64,000 bases of DNA from Mariniflexile sp. TRM1-10 (lineage in GTDB: Bacteria > Bacteroidota > Bacteroidia > Flavobacteriales > Flavobacteriaceae), in assembly GCF_003425985.1 (NCBI RefSeq), contig NZ_CP022985.1, positions 1,215,501 through 1,279,500 of the forward strand. Direction: 5' to 3'. Shown one piece after another: positions 8,084 through 17,359 of the stretch (the first letter of the stretch is position 1; each line of letters opens with the position of its first letter). A model generated the notes under the pieces. It saw only the letters and a list, made by a program, of their open reading frames with translations, ran no database searches and was not told the origin of the DNA. Made by a program: the position numbers and the translations under genes.

Positions 8084-10993
8084 ATGAAATATTTAATATT
8101 TGCCTGTACATTATTTTTTGGTTACAAATCAATGCCGAATAATACGTCTGTAGAAAAAACCAACACAATTAAAACGCTCGATTTCGAGATTTATTCACAA
8201 AACACTAAAGCCGTTATTTTATATGAAAAAAATGGAAACCCTTTAGATTCTATATCGGCTTATTTACTAGCAGATGATATTTTTAAAGTCACCAATTACA
8301 AACCCGAAGTTGTTACAAGCATAAAACAAGCAAAAGGTAACGTAATTGTTATTGGAACTATTAATTCCAAACTTATTGCTTCCTTTATAAATAAAAAAGA
8401 ACTAAAGGCAGGATTTGAAAACCAATGGGAAAGCTATCTCTATAAAACCATTTCAAATCCAAACAGAAAAATAAAAAACGCCTTTATTATTGCAGGCACC
8501 AATCCACGTGGTACAGCCTATGGCGTTTTTAATATATCAAAAAAAATAGGCGTTTCACCATGGTATTGGTGGGCTGATGTGCCTGTCAAACAAAGTAACG
8601 AACTCATTTTAAACCAACCAGACTATTATAGCAATCCGCCTTCAGTCACTTATCGTGGCATTTTTTTAAATGACGAAGATTGGGGTTTGCAACCATGGGC
8701 AGCCAAAACTTTTGAACCCGAAACAGGCGATATTGGACCTAAAACATACTCCAAAATATTTGAACTTTTATTACGCCTAAATGCCAATACCATTTGGCCC
8801 GCTATGCATCCAAGTACCAAAGCATTTTTTTATTATCCAAACAATGCTAAAATGGCAAGCTTATATAACATAGTTATTGGCACCTCCCATGCAGAACCTA
8901 TGCTACGTAACAATGTAGACGAATGGGATAAAAATAAATTTGGAAGTTTTAATTACAAAACCAACAAAGACCATGTGTACAAGTATTGGGAAACCCGAGT
9001 AAAGGAAGCAAAAAATATCGATGCTATTTACACCATGGGCATGCGCGGTGTTCATGATAGCGGTATGGAAGGTGTGAAAAGTAAAGATGAAGCTGTCTCG
9101 CTATTAGACGGAATTATTTCAGACCAACGAGGTTTGCTCAAAAAGCATATCAATCCAAACATTGAAAAAATACCACAAGCCTTCACCGTTTACAAAGAAG
9201 TGCTGGATTTATATAAAAATGGCCTTCAAGTTCCTGATGATATAACGCTCGTTTGGACGGACGATAACTACGGATACATTCGAGCTTTAAGTAATGCCGA
9301 AGAACAAAAACGTTCTGGCGGTGGCGGTGTTTATTACCATGCATCCTATTGGGGCAGACCACATGATTATTTGTGGTTAAGCACAACACACCCTGCTTTA
9401 ATACGCGAGGAAATGATGAAAGCTTACAACTTAAACAACAATGAGATTTGGATTTTAAATGTAGGTGATATCAAACCTATAGAGTATAATACCCAACTGT
9501 TTTTAGATATGGCTTATGACGCAGAAAAGTTTCAGAATCCAGAATATATTATCGAGCATCAACAACAATTTTATGGTGATATTTTTGGCTTTAAATTTGC
9601 TGAAAATATTACCAAAATTAAAGAATCTTATTTCGATCTGGCCTTTGAACGTAAACCGGAATTTATGGGTTGGAGCCAAACCGAACCTACCACGCCAATT
9701 TCAACGACGGCTTATAATCCCTTTGCAAATGGTGATGAAATTCAAAAAAGAATGGATGCATACCAAACTATAGATAAGCACGTTGAAGCTATTGAAATGC
9801 AATTGCCAGAAAATTTAAAAAGTTCATTTACACAATTGATAAGCTATCCGGTAAAAGCATCGACTAGCATGAACAAAAAGTTTTTATACCGCGATAAGGC
9901 TTTAAGCTATGCTAAACAAGGGCGTTTGAGTGCTTCGAAATATAAAACATTATCGAATGACGCATTTGAATATATTGAAGCCTTAACTAAAAACTATAAT
10001 GGGCTATCTAACGGAAAATGGCAAGGCTTTATGGATATGAAACCGCGAAATCTTCCTGTTTTCGATAATCCTTCAATAGAATTAGAATTTGCAGAAGCTA
10101 ACGACGCTTTTGGATTCGCCTTAGAAGACACGCTATCAACAATAGAAGGGATAAAACGTTTACCAACATTTTATGTAGGAGATTCATCATCATATTTCAT
10201 AGATATTTTTCTAAAAAAAGCGACTCGGGTTGCTTGGCAAATTAAAGAGCTGCCTAATTGGATACATATTACCAAATTATCTGGAATTTTAAATAATACA
10301 GACATGTTGGAAGACAGAATTTTTGTTTCAATAGATTGGGATGCATGGAAACAAGCCGGTGAACCAATCTCTGAAATCATCAAAATCCAATTAAATTCCG
10401 AAGAAAAACATATTCAAATTAATATCTCAAATAGCTATAGAAACATTTCTAAAAACAATGTTGTTGAAAAAAACGGAAAGGTTGTTCTATACGCAAACCA
10501 TTATTCAAACAATGAAGCGAAAAACAATTTTCTTTGGAAAGAAATTATAGGGCTTGGACATTCTAAATCAGTCATGGAATCGCTTCCTTTAAATAGTTCT
10601 CCCTTATTAAATCATGAAAACGCTCCGGTTTTAAGCTATGAGCTATTTACCGAAACAGTAACCCAAGATGCGACACTTCATTTAAGTGCCATCCCAACGC
10701 ATCCCATAACCACAGATAGCGAACTTAGGATTGCGGTACAATGGAACAACGAACCAATCCAAATGGTGAATTTTAAAACTGAAGGCAGAAGCAGTACTTG
10801 GAAAGATAATGTATTAAGTAATAAAACTGTTGGCAAAATACAAGTTCCTATCACTGAAAAAGGAAAACAGACGCTTAAAATTTACATGATGGATCCTGGC
10901 GTGTTATTAGATTATATTATTTTAAACACAAAAGACAAAAACATATTACCATATCAACTCATACCAGAAACTAAAATTAATTCTTTTAAATAA
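8084..10993 (+). CDS. GH115 alpha-glucuronidase-family glycoside hydrolase
   Basis: GH115 enzymes release alpha-1,2-linked (4-O-methyl)glucuronic acid, best known from glucuronoxylan and also seen in arabinogalactan-protein degradation. The 969-residue length is typical. Family segments are visible: GVSPWYWWADVPV near 161-173, TYRGIFLNDEDWGLQPWAAK near 189-208, NTIWPAMHPSTKAF near 232-245 and LVWTDDNYGYIR near 388-399. The hydrophobic N-terminus (MKYLIFACTLFFGY) is a short, weak signal peptide, probably enough for export. Only seven bases separate it from the GH2 gene, so the two are co-transcribed. Its substrate in a pectin locus is unclear; a glucuronic acid side branch is the natural guess. 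Confidence 0.9.
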   Translation: MKYLIFACTLFFGYKSMPNNTSVEKTNTIKTLDFEIYSQNTKAVILYEKNGNPLDSISAYLLADDIFKVTNYKPEVVTSIKQAKGNVIVIGTINSKLIASFINKKELKAGFENQWESYLYKTISNPNRKIKNAFIIAGTNPRGTAYGVFNISKKIGVSPWYWWADVPVKQSNELILNQPDYYSNPPSVTYRGIFLNDEDWGLQPWAAKTFEPETGDIGPKTYSKIFELLLRLNANTIWPAMHPSTKAFFYYPNNAKMASLYNIVIGTSHAEPMLRNNVDEWDKNKFGSFNYKTNKDHVYKYWETRVKEAKNIDAIYTMGMRGVHDSGMEGVKSKDEAVSLLDGIISDQRGLLKKHINPNIEKIPQAFTVYKEVLDLYKNGLQVPDDITLVWTDDNYGYIRALSNAEEQKRSGGGGVYYHASYWGRPHDYLWLSTTHPALIREEMMKAYNLNNNEIWILNVGDIKPIEYNTQLFLDMAYDAEKFQNPEYIIEHQQQFYGDIFGFKFAENITKIKESYFDLAFERKPEFMGWSQTEPTTPISTTAYNPFANGDEIQKRMDAYQTIDKHVEAIEMQLPENLKSSFTQLISYPVKASTSMNKKFLYRDKALSYAKQGRLSASKYKTLSNDAFEYIEALTKNYNGLSNGKWQGFMDMKPRNLPVFDNPSIELEFAEANDAFGFALEDTLSTIEGIKRLPTFYVGDSSSYFIDIFLKKATRVAWQIKELPNWIHITKLSGILNNTDMLEDRIFVSIDWDAWKQAGEPISEIIKIQLNSEEKHIQINISNSYRNISKNNVVEKNGKVVLYANHYSNNEAKNNFLWKEIIGLGHSKSVMESLPLNSSPLLNHENAPVLSYELFTETVTQDATLHLSAIPTHPITTDSELRIAVQWNNEPIQMVNFKTEGRSSTWKDNVLSNKTVGKIQVPITEKGKQTLKIYMMDPGVLLDYIILNTKDKNILPYQLIPETKINSFK

Positions 10994-11000
10994 TTATTAC

Positions 11001-14000
11001 ATGAAAAAGGCCGTACTGGTAACAACAATAATATTATTATCGTTTTTTCTAAACATAAACCTATCACATTCCCAAGATTTTGAAAGAATTAAATATAATT
11101 TCAATTCTGATTGGAAATTAAAAACAGGTGAACACCCACAAGCTATCGACAGTAATTTTAATGATAGCAATTGGAAACAAGTTACACTACCTTATGCATA
11201 CAATCAACAAGAAACCTTTAAAGAAGAGATAACCAATTTTACCACAGGTATTGTATGGTATAGAAAAACATTTAAACTTCCTGAAAATACCATTGATAAA
11301 AAAGTATTTATTGAGTTTGAAGGTGTTCGGCAAGGAGGCACCATTTATGTTAATGGCAAAAAGGTAGGCTTGCATGAAAATGGTGTTATGGCATTTGGTT
11401 TCGATATTTCAAAATTTGTAAAACCTTTTCCTTTTGAAAATATTATAGCGCTTCGCATCGATAACGACTGGAAATACAAAGAGACTGCAACAGGGGCTAC
11501 ATACCGTTGGAATAATACCAATTTTAATGTTAATTTAGGTGGTATTCCTAAAAATGTATATTTACATGTTACCAATAAATTATATCAAACCCTTCCTCTC
11601 TACTCAAATTTAAAAACGACAGGCGTTTATGTGTACGCAAAGGATATTGATATAAAAAGCGCAAGTGCCTCAATACATGTGGAATCTGAAATTAAAAACG
11701 AATTCAATACACCTAAAATTGTTGAGTTGTATGTTGAAGTCCATGATCTAAATGGCCATAAAATAGCCGAATTCAATGGCGGTAAAAATTCAATACAACC
11801 TCAAGAAACTTTAGTTTTAAAAGCTGATAAATATATTGAAAACCTAAATTTCTGGAGTTGGGGGTATGGTTATTTGTATACAGTAAAAAGCATCTTGAAA
11901 GTTGATGGAAATAGTATTGATGAAGTGAGTACAAAAACTGGCTTTCGTAAAACAGCCTTTAGACATGGTGAAGTTGTTTTAAACGACCGCGTTATTCAAA
12001 TCAAAGGTTATGCACAACGCACCAGTAACGAATGGCCTGCCATTGGCATGTCGGTTCCTGCATGGTTAAGCGATTTTAGCAATAGAATGATTGTTGAAGG
12101 CAATGGAAATTTGGTACGATGGATGCATGTAACACCCTGGAAACAGGACATAGAATCTTGCGACCGTGTTGGACTCATGCAAGCCATGCCTGCAGGTGAT
12201 GCCGAAAAAGATTCACAAGGTGATCAATGGAAACAAAGGGTTGCACTAATGCGTGATGCCATTATTTACAACCGAAACAATCCCAGTATTATTTTTTATG
12301 AATGTGGTAACGAAGTTATAAGTGAAGCGCACATGCATGAAATGAAAAGCCTTAGGAACACTTACGATCCCCATGGTGGTCGCGCCATTGGTTCACGCGA
12401 AATGCTAGATAGCCAAGAAGCAGAATATGGTGGCGAAATGTTATACATAAACAAAAGTGCCAGAAAACCCCTTTGGGCAACCGAGTATTCCAGAGATGAA
12501 GGCTTGAGAAAGTATTGGGACGAATTTAGTCCACCATACCATAAAGATGGAGAAGGTGGTACAACGCATACCAATGTTAACGGAAGTAAAGTTGTAGATG
12601 CAAGCCCCTACAACCGTAACCAAGATTCGCATGCCATTGAGAATGTTACCCGCTGGTATGATTATTATATAGAAAGACCTGGTACAGGGCACAGAGTGAG
12701 CTCTGGCGGCGTAAATATTGTGTTTTCTGACACGAATACCCATTTTAGAGGTGCCGAAAATTACAGGAGAAGTGGTGAAGTAGATCCCATGCGTATTCCT
12801 AAAGATGGCTTTTTTGCACATCAAGTCATGTGGGATGGCTGGGTTGATATTGAAAATTACAACAGCCATATTTTAGGCCATTGGAATTATAAAGAAAATG
12901 TTATAAAAAATATCTATGTTGTATCTTCTGGTGATAAAGTGGAACTTTTTATAAACGGCACATCTAAAGGTTTTGGAAAACAAAGCAAACAGTTTTTATT
13001 CACTTTTGAAAACATAAAATGGGAAGCTGGAACGATTAAAGCTGTTAGTTATAACACACATGGAAAAATAATTAGTGAAGCCAGTAAAACAACCGCTGGA
13101 GAGCCTTTTGAAATTAAATTGACACCGCATACAAATCCTACGGGGTTTCTGGCAAACAATGCTGATGTTGCTTTAGTTGATGTTGAAGTGGTAGACAAAA
13201 ATGGCCATAGATGCCCTATTGATAATAGCCTAATTGAATTTTCTTTAAAAGGCGATGCAACATGGTTAGGAGGTATTGCTCAAGGTCCAGGTAATTACGT
13301 CCTTTCTAAAAAGCTTCCTGTTGAAAATGGTGTTAACAGAATTATGATCAAGTCAGGTTTGAAAGCAGATAAAATTAGTGTTATAGCTAAATCGAATCAT
13401 TTAAAATCTGCAAAAATCGTCTTAGAAACACGTCCTTTTATTACCAATAATGGTCTTTCAACAGAATTACCAAACCACAATTTACCTTCAAATCTAGAAA
13501 GAGGTCCTACTCCAAAGACACTTTCTTATACCATAAAAAGACACCCTGTTTTTATAAGTCATGCTTCGGCACAATCCAATAACGATACTGCTTATAATAG
13601 TCATGATGATAACGAACTCACCGAATGGACCAATGATGGCCGAATAAGTACAGGACAAATAACCTATACCCTAGCGAAACCATCGGTAGTAACCACATGT
13701 GTTGTTAAGCTTACAGGGTGGCGCACTAAAAGCTACCCGATTCGAATACTAGCCGATGACGAAGAAGTATATCAGGGAAAGACTTGGCAAAGTTTAGGAT
13801 ATATTACCATCCCTTTAAAACCAGTTTTGGCAAAAAAAATAACCATTGAGTTGGTTGGTGACAATACCGATAAAGACGCCTTCGATAAAATTGTAGAAGT
13901 AGATCCTACAAAAGAATTAGACTTATATAAAGACAAAAATGCTACCAATGCCAAAGGGCAATTGCGTATTGTAGAAATTGAATTTTATGAAAGCCCATAA
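11001..14000 (+). CDS. GH2 family glycoside hydrolase with C-terminal discoidin-like domain
   Basis: GH2 covers beta-galactosidases, beta-glucuronidases and beta-mannosidases; the exact sugar cannot be read from the sequence. Of 999 residues, 1-24 are a Sec signal, about 30-200 the GH2 sugar-binding domain (GIVWYRKTFKLPE, GTIYVNGKKVG), about 205-315 the Ig-like domain, and about 320-600 the TIM barrel. The acid/base Glu is in YECGNEV (about E438) and the nucleophile in WATEYSRDEG (about E495). A DUF4982-like Ig domain follows, then a galactose-binding/discoidin-like fold at about 845-998 (ISHASAQSNNDTAYN, DDNELTEWTNDG). Translationally close to the GH115 gene, suggesting sequential action on one side chain. 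Confidence 0.92.
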   Translation: MKKAVLVTTIILLSFFLNINLSHSQDFERIKYNFNSDWKLKTGEHPQAIDSNFNDSNWKQVTLPYAYNQQETFKEEITNFTTGIVWYRKTFKLPENTIDKKVFIEFEGVRQGGTIYVNGKKVGLHENGVMAFGFDISKFVKPFPFENIIALRIDNDWKYKETATGATYRWNNTNFNVNLGGIPKNVYLHVTNKLYQTLPLYSNLKTTGVYVYAKDIDIKSASASIHVESEIKNEFNTPKIVELYVEVHDLNGHKIAEFNGGKNSIQPQETLVLKADKYIENLNFWSWGYGYLYTVKSILKVDGNSIDEVSTKTGFRKTAFRHGEVVLNDRVIQIKGYAQRTSNEWPAIGMSVPAWLSDFSNRMIVEGNGNLVRWMHVTPWKQDIESCDRVGLMQAMPAGDAEKDSQGDQWKQRVALMRDAIIYNRNNPSIIFYECGNEVISEAHMHEMKSLRNTYDPHGGRAIGSREMLDSQEAEYGGEMLYINKSARKPLWATEYSRDEGLRKYWDEFSPPYHKDGEGGTTHTNVNGSKVVDASPYNRNQDSHAIENVTRWYDYYIERPGTGHRVSSGGVNIVFSDTNTHFRGAENYRRSGEVDPMRIPKDGFFAHQVMWDGWVDIENYNSHILGHWNYKENVIKNIYVVSSGDKVELFINGTSKGFGKQSKQFLFTFENIKWEAGTIKAVSYNTHGKIISEASKTTAGEPFEIKLTPHTNPTGFLANNADVALVDVEVVDKNGHRCPIDNSLIEFSLKGDATWLGGIAQGPGNYVLSKKLPVENGVNRIMIKSGLKADKISVIAKSNHLKSAKIVLETRPFITNNGLSTELPNHNLPSNLERGPTPKTLSYTIKRHPVFISHASAQSNNDTAYNSHDDNELTEWTNDGRISTGQITYTLAKPSVVTTCVVKLTGWRTKSYPIRILADDEEVYQGKTWQSLGYITIPLKPVLAKKITIELVGDNTDKDAFDKIVEVDPTKELDLYKDKNATNAKGQLRIVEIEFYESP

Positions 14001-14088
14001 TGGGCATTTAACAAGACTTACTTAATGTAAATCCATTTGATTGTATTTAAGACAACCCACCAAAAAAATTAAAGAAATAAAAAGCAAG

Positions 14089-15885
14089 ATGAGTAAACTA
14101 AGTAAAGCATTAATTTTCGGATTCGTATTTTTTGGACTAACAAATATGGGCATGTCCCAAAACGAAGAAATTAAACTTTGGAAAAAAGTTCCGGGAGCTA
14201 TCGAAAATAAAACTTACAAAGAAGAATTCCGATTAAATTCTGAAGGTGAAGCTACCGGTATTCGAAAAGTTACAGAGCCTACACTTAAGGTTTTTTTAGC
14301 AGATAACAACCATTCAAAAACCACCGCAGTTGTTATTTGTCCCGGTGGTGGTTATGCGCTTTTATCACATGACAAAGAAGGTGATAAAATTGCGGAATGG
14401 CTAAATTCCATAGGTATTTCTGCTTTTGTGCTTAAATATAGGCTGCCAAGTAATATTATTATGGAAGACAAAACCATAGGTCCTTTACAAGATGCGCAAG
14501 AAGCCATTAGAACGTTAAGACGAAATGCCAAAAATTGGAACTTAGACCCCAATAAAATTGGCGTCATAGGGTTTTCAGCAGGTGGGCATTTAGCTTCAAC
14601 AATAGCTACCCATTATAATGATAAGGTATATGCTTCAGATGAAACAAGTGCGCGCCCCGATTTCTCAATGCTAATCTATCCCGTTATTTCTATGGAAGAT
14701 GGCATTACCCATAATGGTTCAAAAGAAAATTTATTAGGGAAAGACCCTTCGGAAGCATTAATTGAAAAATATTCAAACGAAAAACAAGTAAATGAGCAAA
14801 CACCACCAACCATTCTAATTCATGCTACCGATGATGGTGCTGTACCGGTTGAAAACAGCATCAACTATTACTTAGCTTTAAAAGAAAACAACGTACCTAC
14901 CGAAATGCACATTTACGAAAATGGTGGTCACGGTTTTGGTTTGGGTAGGTTTGGAACACATCTTAATTGGCCAAAAGCTTGTGAAAACTGGCTGACAGCA
15001 AATAAATTTATTCCTGAAAAAGATATTTATATGTTTTCTTATTTTAAAGGAAACGGCGAAGATGGTTTGCATTTAGCCTTTAGTGAAGATGGTTACAAAT
15101 GGGAAGCTCTTAAAAACGATACCTCTTTTTTAACACCCGAAGTTGGCAAGGATAAATTAATGCGCGACCCATGTATTATTAAAGGCGGCGATGGCTTATA
15201 CCATATGGTATGGACAGTGAGCTGGACAGATAAAGGTATTGGTTACGCTTCTTCAAAAGACCTAATAAATTGGTCTAAGCAAGAATTCATCCCTGTTATG
15301 GAACATGAAAAAGGCACACGAAACACCTGGGCTCCAGAAATAACTTATGATGAGACTTCAAAAGAATATATCATCTATTGGGCTTCTACTATTGTAGGAG
15401 CATTTCCAGAAACACAATCTACCGAAGACGACGGCTATAACCACAGAATGTACTATACAACCACCAAAGATTTTAAGTCTTTTAGTAAAACCAAACTTTT
15501 ATACGAACCCGGATTCAATGTGATTGATGGAACCATTCAGAAGTTAGATAACAAATTTGTGATGTTTCTAAAAGACGAAACCAAAAAACCTGCACAAAAA
15601 AACCTTAAGGTAGCTTTTAGCGACCATTTGACAGGCCCTTACACGAATGCCAGTGAACCCATTACAGGCAATTATTGGGCAGAAGGACCAACAGCCATTC
15701 AAATTGATGGCAATTGGATTGTCTATTTTGATAAATATAGAGATCATAAATATGGTGCCATACAATCTAAAGATCTAAAAACATGGGAAGACATTTCAGA
15801 TAACGTACAATTTCCAAAAGGTGCCAGACATGGTAGTATTTTTAAAACATCAGCTTCAACTTTTTCAAAATTAAAACTTCACTAA
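14089..15885 (+). CDS. Secreted esterase fused to GH43-like five-bladed propeller
   Basis: The start at ATG 14089 gives 598 residues with a Sec signal peptide (ALIFGFVFFGLTNMGMSQ). A longer frame from a TTG at 14041 only adds lysine-rich leader. Residues about 40-300 form an alpha/beta hydrolase of the acetyl-xylan-esterase-like type, with the oxyanion segment VVICPGGGYALLSHDKEG, nucleophile elbow GFSAGG near 160 and catalytic His in ENGGHGFGLG near 285. Residues about 305-598 form a GH43/GH32-like beta-propeller (LMRDPCIIKGGDGLYHMVWT, TRNTWAPEITYDETSKEY, YWAEGPTAIQIDGNW) with plausible acidic residues. It would deacetylate and remove an arabinose- or galactose-type side sugar in one polypeptide. 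The reaction specificity is inferred. Confidence 0.85.
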   Translation: MSKLSKALIFGFVFFGLTNMGMSQNEEIKLWKKVPGAIENKTYKEEFRLNSEGEATGIRKVTEPTLKVFLADNNHSKTTAVVICPGGGYALLSHDKEGDKIAEWLNSIGISAFVLKYRLPSNIIMEDKTIGPLQDAQEAIRTLRRNAKNWNLDPNKIGVIGFSAGGHLASTIATHYNDKVYASDETSARPDFSMLIYPVISMEDGITHNGSKENLLGKDPSEALIEKYSNEKQVNEQTPPTILIHATDDGAVPVENSINYYLALKENNVPTEMHIYENGGHGFGLGRFGTHLNWPKACENWLTANKFIPEKDIYMFSYFKGNGEDGLHLAFSEDGYKWEALKNDTSFLTPEVGKDKLMRDPCIIKGGDGLYHMVWTVSWTDKGIGYASSKDLINWSKQEFIPVMEHEKGTRNTWAPEITYDETSKEYIIYWASTIVGAFPETQSTEDDGYNHRMYYTTTKDFKSFSKTKLLYEPGFNVIDGTIQKLDNKFVMFLKDETKKPAQKNLKVAFSDHLTGPYTNASEPITGNYWAEGPTAIQIDGNWIVYFDKYRDHKYGAIQSKDLKTWEDISDNVQFPKGARHGSIFKTSASTFSKLKLH

Positions 15886-15930
15886 ACCATTTGCCCTGTA
15901 AAAATGTATTTCATCTATATTCTGATGAAT

Positions 15931-15984
15931 AACAGGTAGGTACAGGATGCTAAGACAATTGTATCATAATATTTTTAAGAAGTG
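15931..15984 (+). promoter_or_regulatory. CAGGAT-type promoter region, copy 3 (T9SS protein gene)
   Basis: ACAGGTAGGTACAGGATGC at 15932-15950 is a diverged copy: CAGG at 15933 and CAGGAT at 15943 keep the 10-bp spacing. TATTTTTA begins at 15970, 38 bp after the first A, the same distance as in the copies at 952 and 2423. The gene start is at 16040. Confidence 0.45.
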
Positions 15985-16039
15985 TAATGCATTACATTAA
16001 TAACTATTTATTAACTAATTAATACAACTTAACTAAATT

Positions 16040-17107
16040 ATGAAAACAACTTTACTAAAAAACATTTTAACCATGTGTGTTTTGGTCTTCTCTGTGGGGG
16101 CAATAAATGCGCAAGTAATTACATGGACAGGAGTATCTGATTCCAATTTTCTAAACACAGCCAATTGGGATTTGGGCACAATACCAAATTCTACCAGCGA
16201 TGTTACTATTGCCGCCTCTACTAATAGCTCCATATACAATATGGCTTTAAGCACCGTTGATTCTGGAAATTCTACTAATTATATCAGCCATTTAATAATT
16301 CAATCTGGTGGACAATTAACAGTATCTGCACCTATAAACATTACCAGTAGTGGAAATAATTATACAGGAGGCAACCTAAAGCTTGAAGATGGAGGTAGTA
16401 TGAATTTTAGAAATGCACTTTATTTAGGGATTACAAGCAATCCTGCAACAGTAAATATCGATGGTGGGACTCTTAATTCAAAGTCATTTCTAATTATTAG
16501 TGAAAGAAGTGACTGTACAATGAATATAAATGGAGGTACAGTATCTGTAGATCAAAATAGTAATGGAAGGGCTATTATAATAGGTAATTATTATGCTGTT
16601 GGAATAGTAAATCTTAACGAAGGCACTCTTAAAACTAACCCATTATTGAATGGTACTGCTGCGCTTACTATTGCAGAAAATGGTAAAGGCGATCCAAATG
16701 CTTCTGGTTATTTGATGATTGATAATGGAACACTACAGATGGGAGGCGACCAACAAACATTCGTTCAAGGTTATGTTACAGCTGGCAAAATAAAACCTGC
16801 AGCAGGCAAACAAATTGTTGTTACTTACGATTCAACTGCTGCTGTTACTTATGTAACCGCTACAACACCTTTAAGTATTAATGATGAAACATCAATTGTT
16901 TCTACAAATGTTAATGCTATTGGAAATAAAATTTATGTATCTAATGTTAAATCAACTTCAGAAATTAACATTTACAGTATTACAGGTGCTTTAGTAAAAT
17001 CATTTAAAACAAATGAAGATACTAACTTTAGTTTTAAATCTGGTTTATGGATCGCTACTGTTAGAACTCTTGAAGGTCAAAAATCCATTAAATTATTAAT
17101 GAAATAA
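16040..17107 (+). CDS. Secreted beta-repeat protein with T9SS sorting domain
   Basis: The 355-residue protein has a Sec signal (MCVLVFSVGAINAQ) and opens with VITWTGVSDSNFLNTANWD, a pattern found at the start of passenger-like beta-helix proteins. Residues about 60-270 are short beta repeats of the type VNIDGGTLNSK, MNINGGTVSV and VNLNEGTLKT. The C-terminal 75 residues (NIYSITGALVKSF, GLWIATVRTLEG, SIKLLMK) are a T9SS type A sorting domain, so it is secreted and attached to the cell surface. Its repeat module closely parallels the N-terminus of the PL4 lyase encoded next (both have a MNFRNALYLG / LNFRSAVYLG step). No catalytic domain is visible; a substrate-binding or scaffold role is inference. 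Confidence 0.8.
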   Translation: MKTTLLKNILTMCVLVFSVGAINAQVITWTGVSDSNFLNTANWDLGTIPNSTSDVTIAASTNSSIYNMALSTVDSGNSTNYISHLIIQSGGQLTVSAPINITSSGNNYTGGNLKLEDGGSMNFRNALYLGITSNPATVNIDGGTLNSKSFLIISERSDCTMNINGGTVSVDQNSNGRAIIIGNYYAVGIVNLNEGTLKTNPLLNGTAALTIAENGKGDPNASGYLMIDNGTLQMGGDQQTFVQGYVTAGKIKPAAGKQIVVTYDSTAAVTYVTATTPLSINDETSIVSTNVNAIGNKIYVSNVKSTSEINIYSITGALVKSFKTNEDTNFSFKSGLWIATVRTLEGQKSIKLLMK

Positions 17108-17121
17108 TATTTTGTTTTAAT

Positions 17122-17279
17122 GAACTCATTTAAAGTTTTTGAAATTAAGCGAAAATTAGGGGGTTTTAGTTCTGTTGAAGGCTTTTTGAGTTGCATAGCA
17201 GCGCTACGGAAGGAAGAAAAGGCAAAAACAGAGCTGAAATCAGCAATTTTTCAGCAAATTGAAAAACTTAAATGAGTTC
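17122..17279 (+). repeat. MITE-like inverted-repeat element, copy 1
   Basis: A 158-bp element bounded by GAACTCATTTAAAGTTTTT and the near inverse AAAAACTTAAATGAGTTC. Inside are AAGCGAAAATTAG, GGCTTTTTGAGTTGCATAGC and GCGCTACGGAAGGAAGAAAA. The same order of segments appears, on the opposite strand, at 40018, 48360 and 59125. It has no open reading frame and lies between the T9SS protein and PL4 genes. No clear target-site duplication was found. Confidence 0.75.
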
Positions 17280-17359
17280 AATATACCAATAAATTAAAAA
17301 TAAGGATGTGTATTATTATAATATACATCCTCATTTGTATAAAAAACTAACGTGTAATC

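Noticed and set aside
12441..12869. A 142-codon minus-strand open frame
   Set aside because: It lies wholly inside the GH2 catalytic domain, has no family pattern, and the plus-strand protein carries both catalytic glutamates over this stretch.
17122..17279. Possibility that the inverted-repeat elements are a CRISPR array
   Set aside because: The copies are single, kilobases apart, with no spacer pattern and no cas genes.
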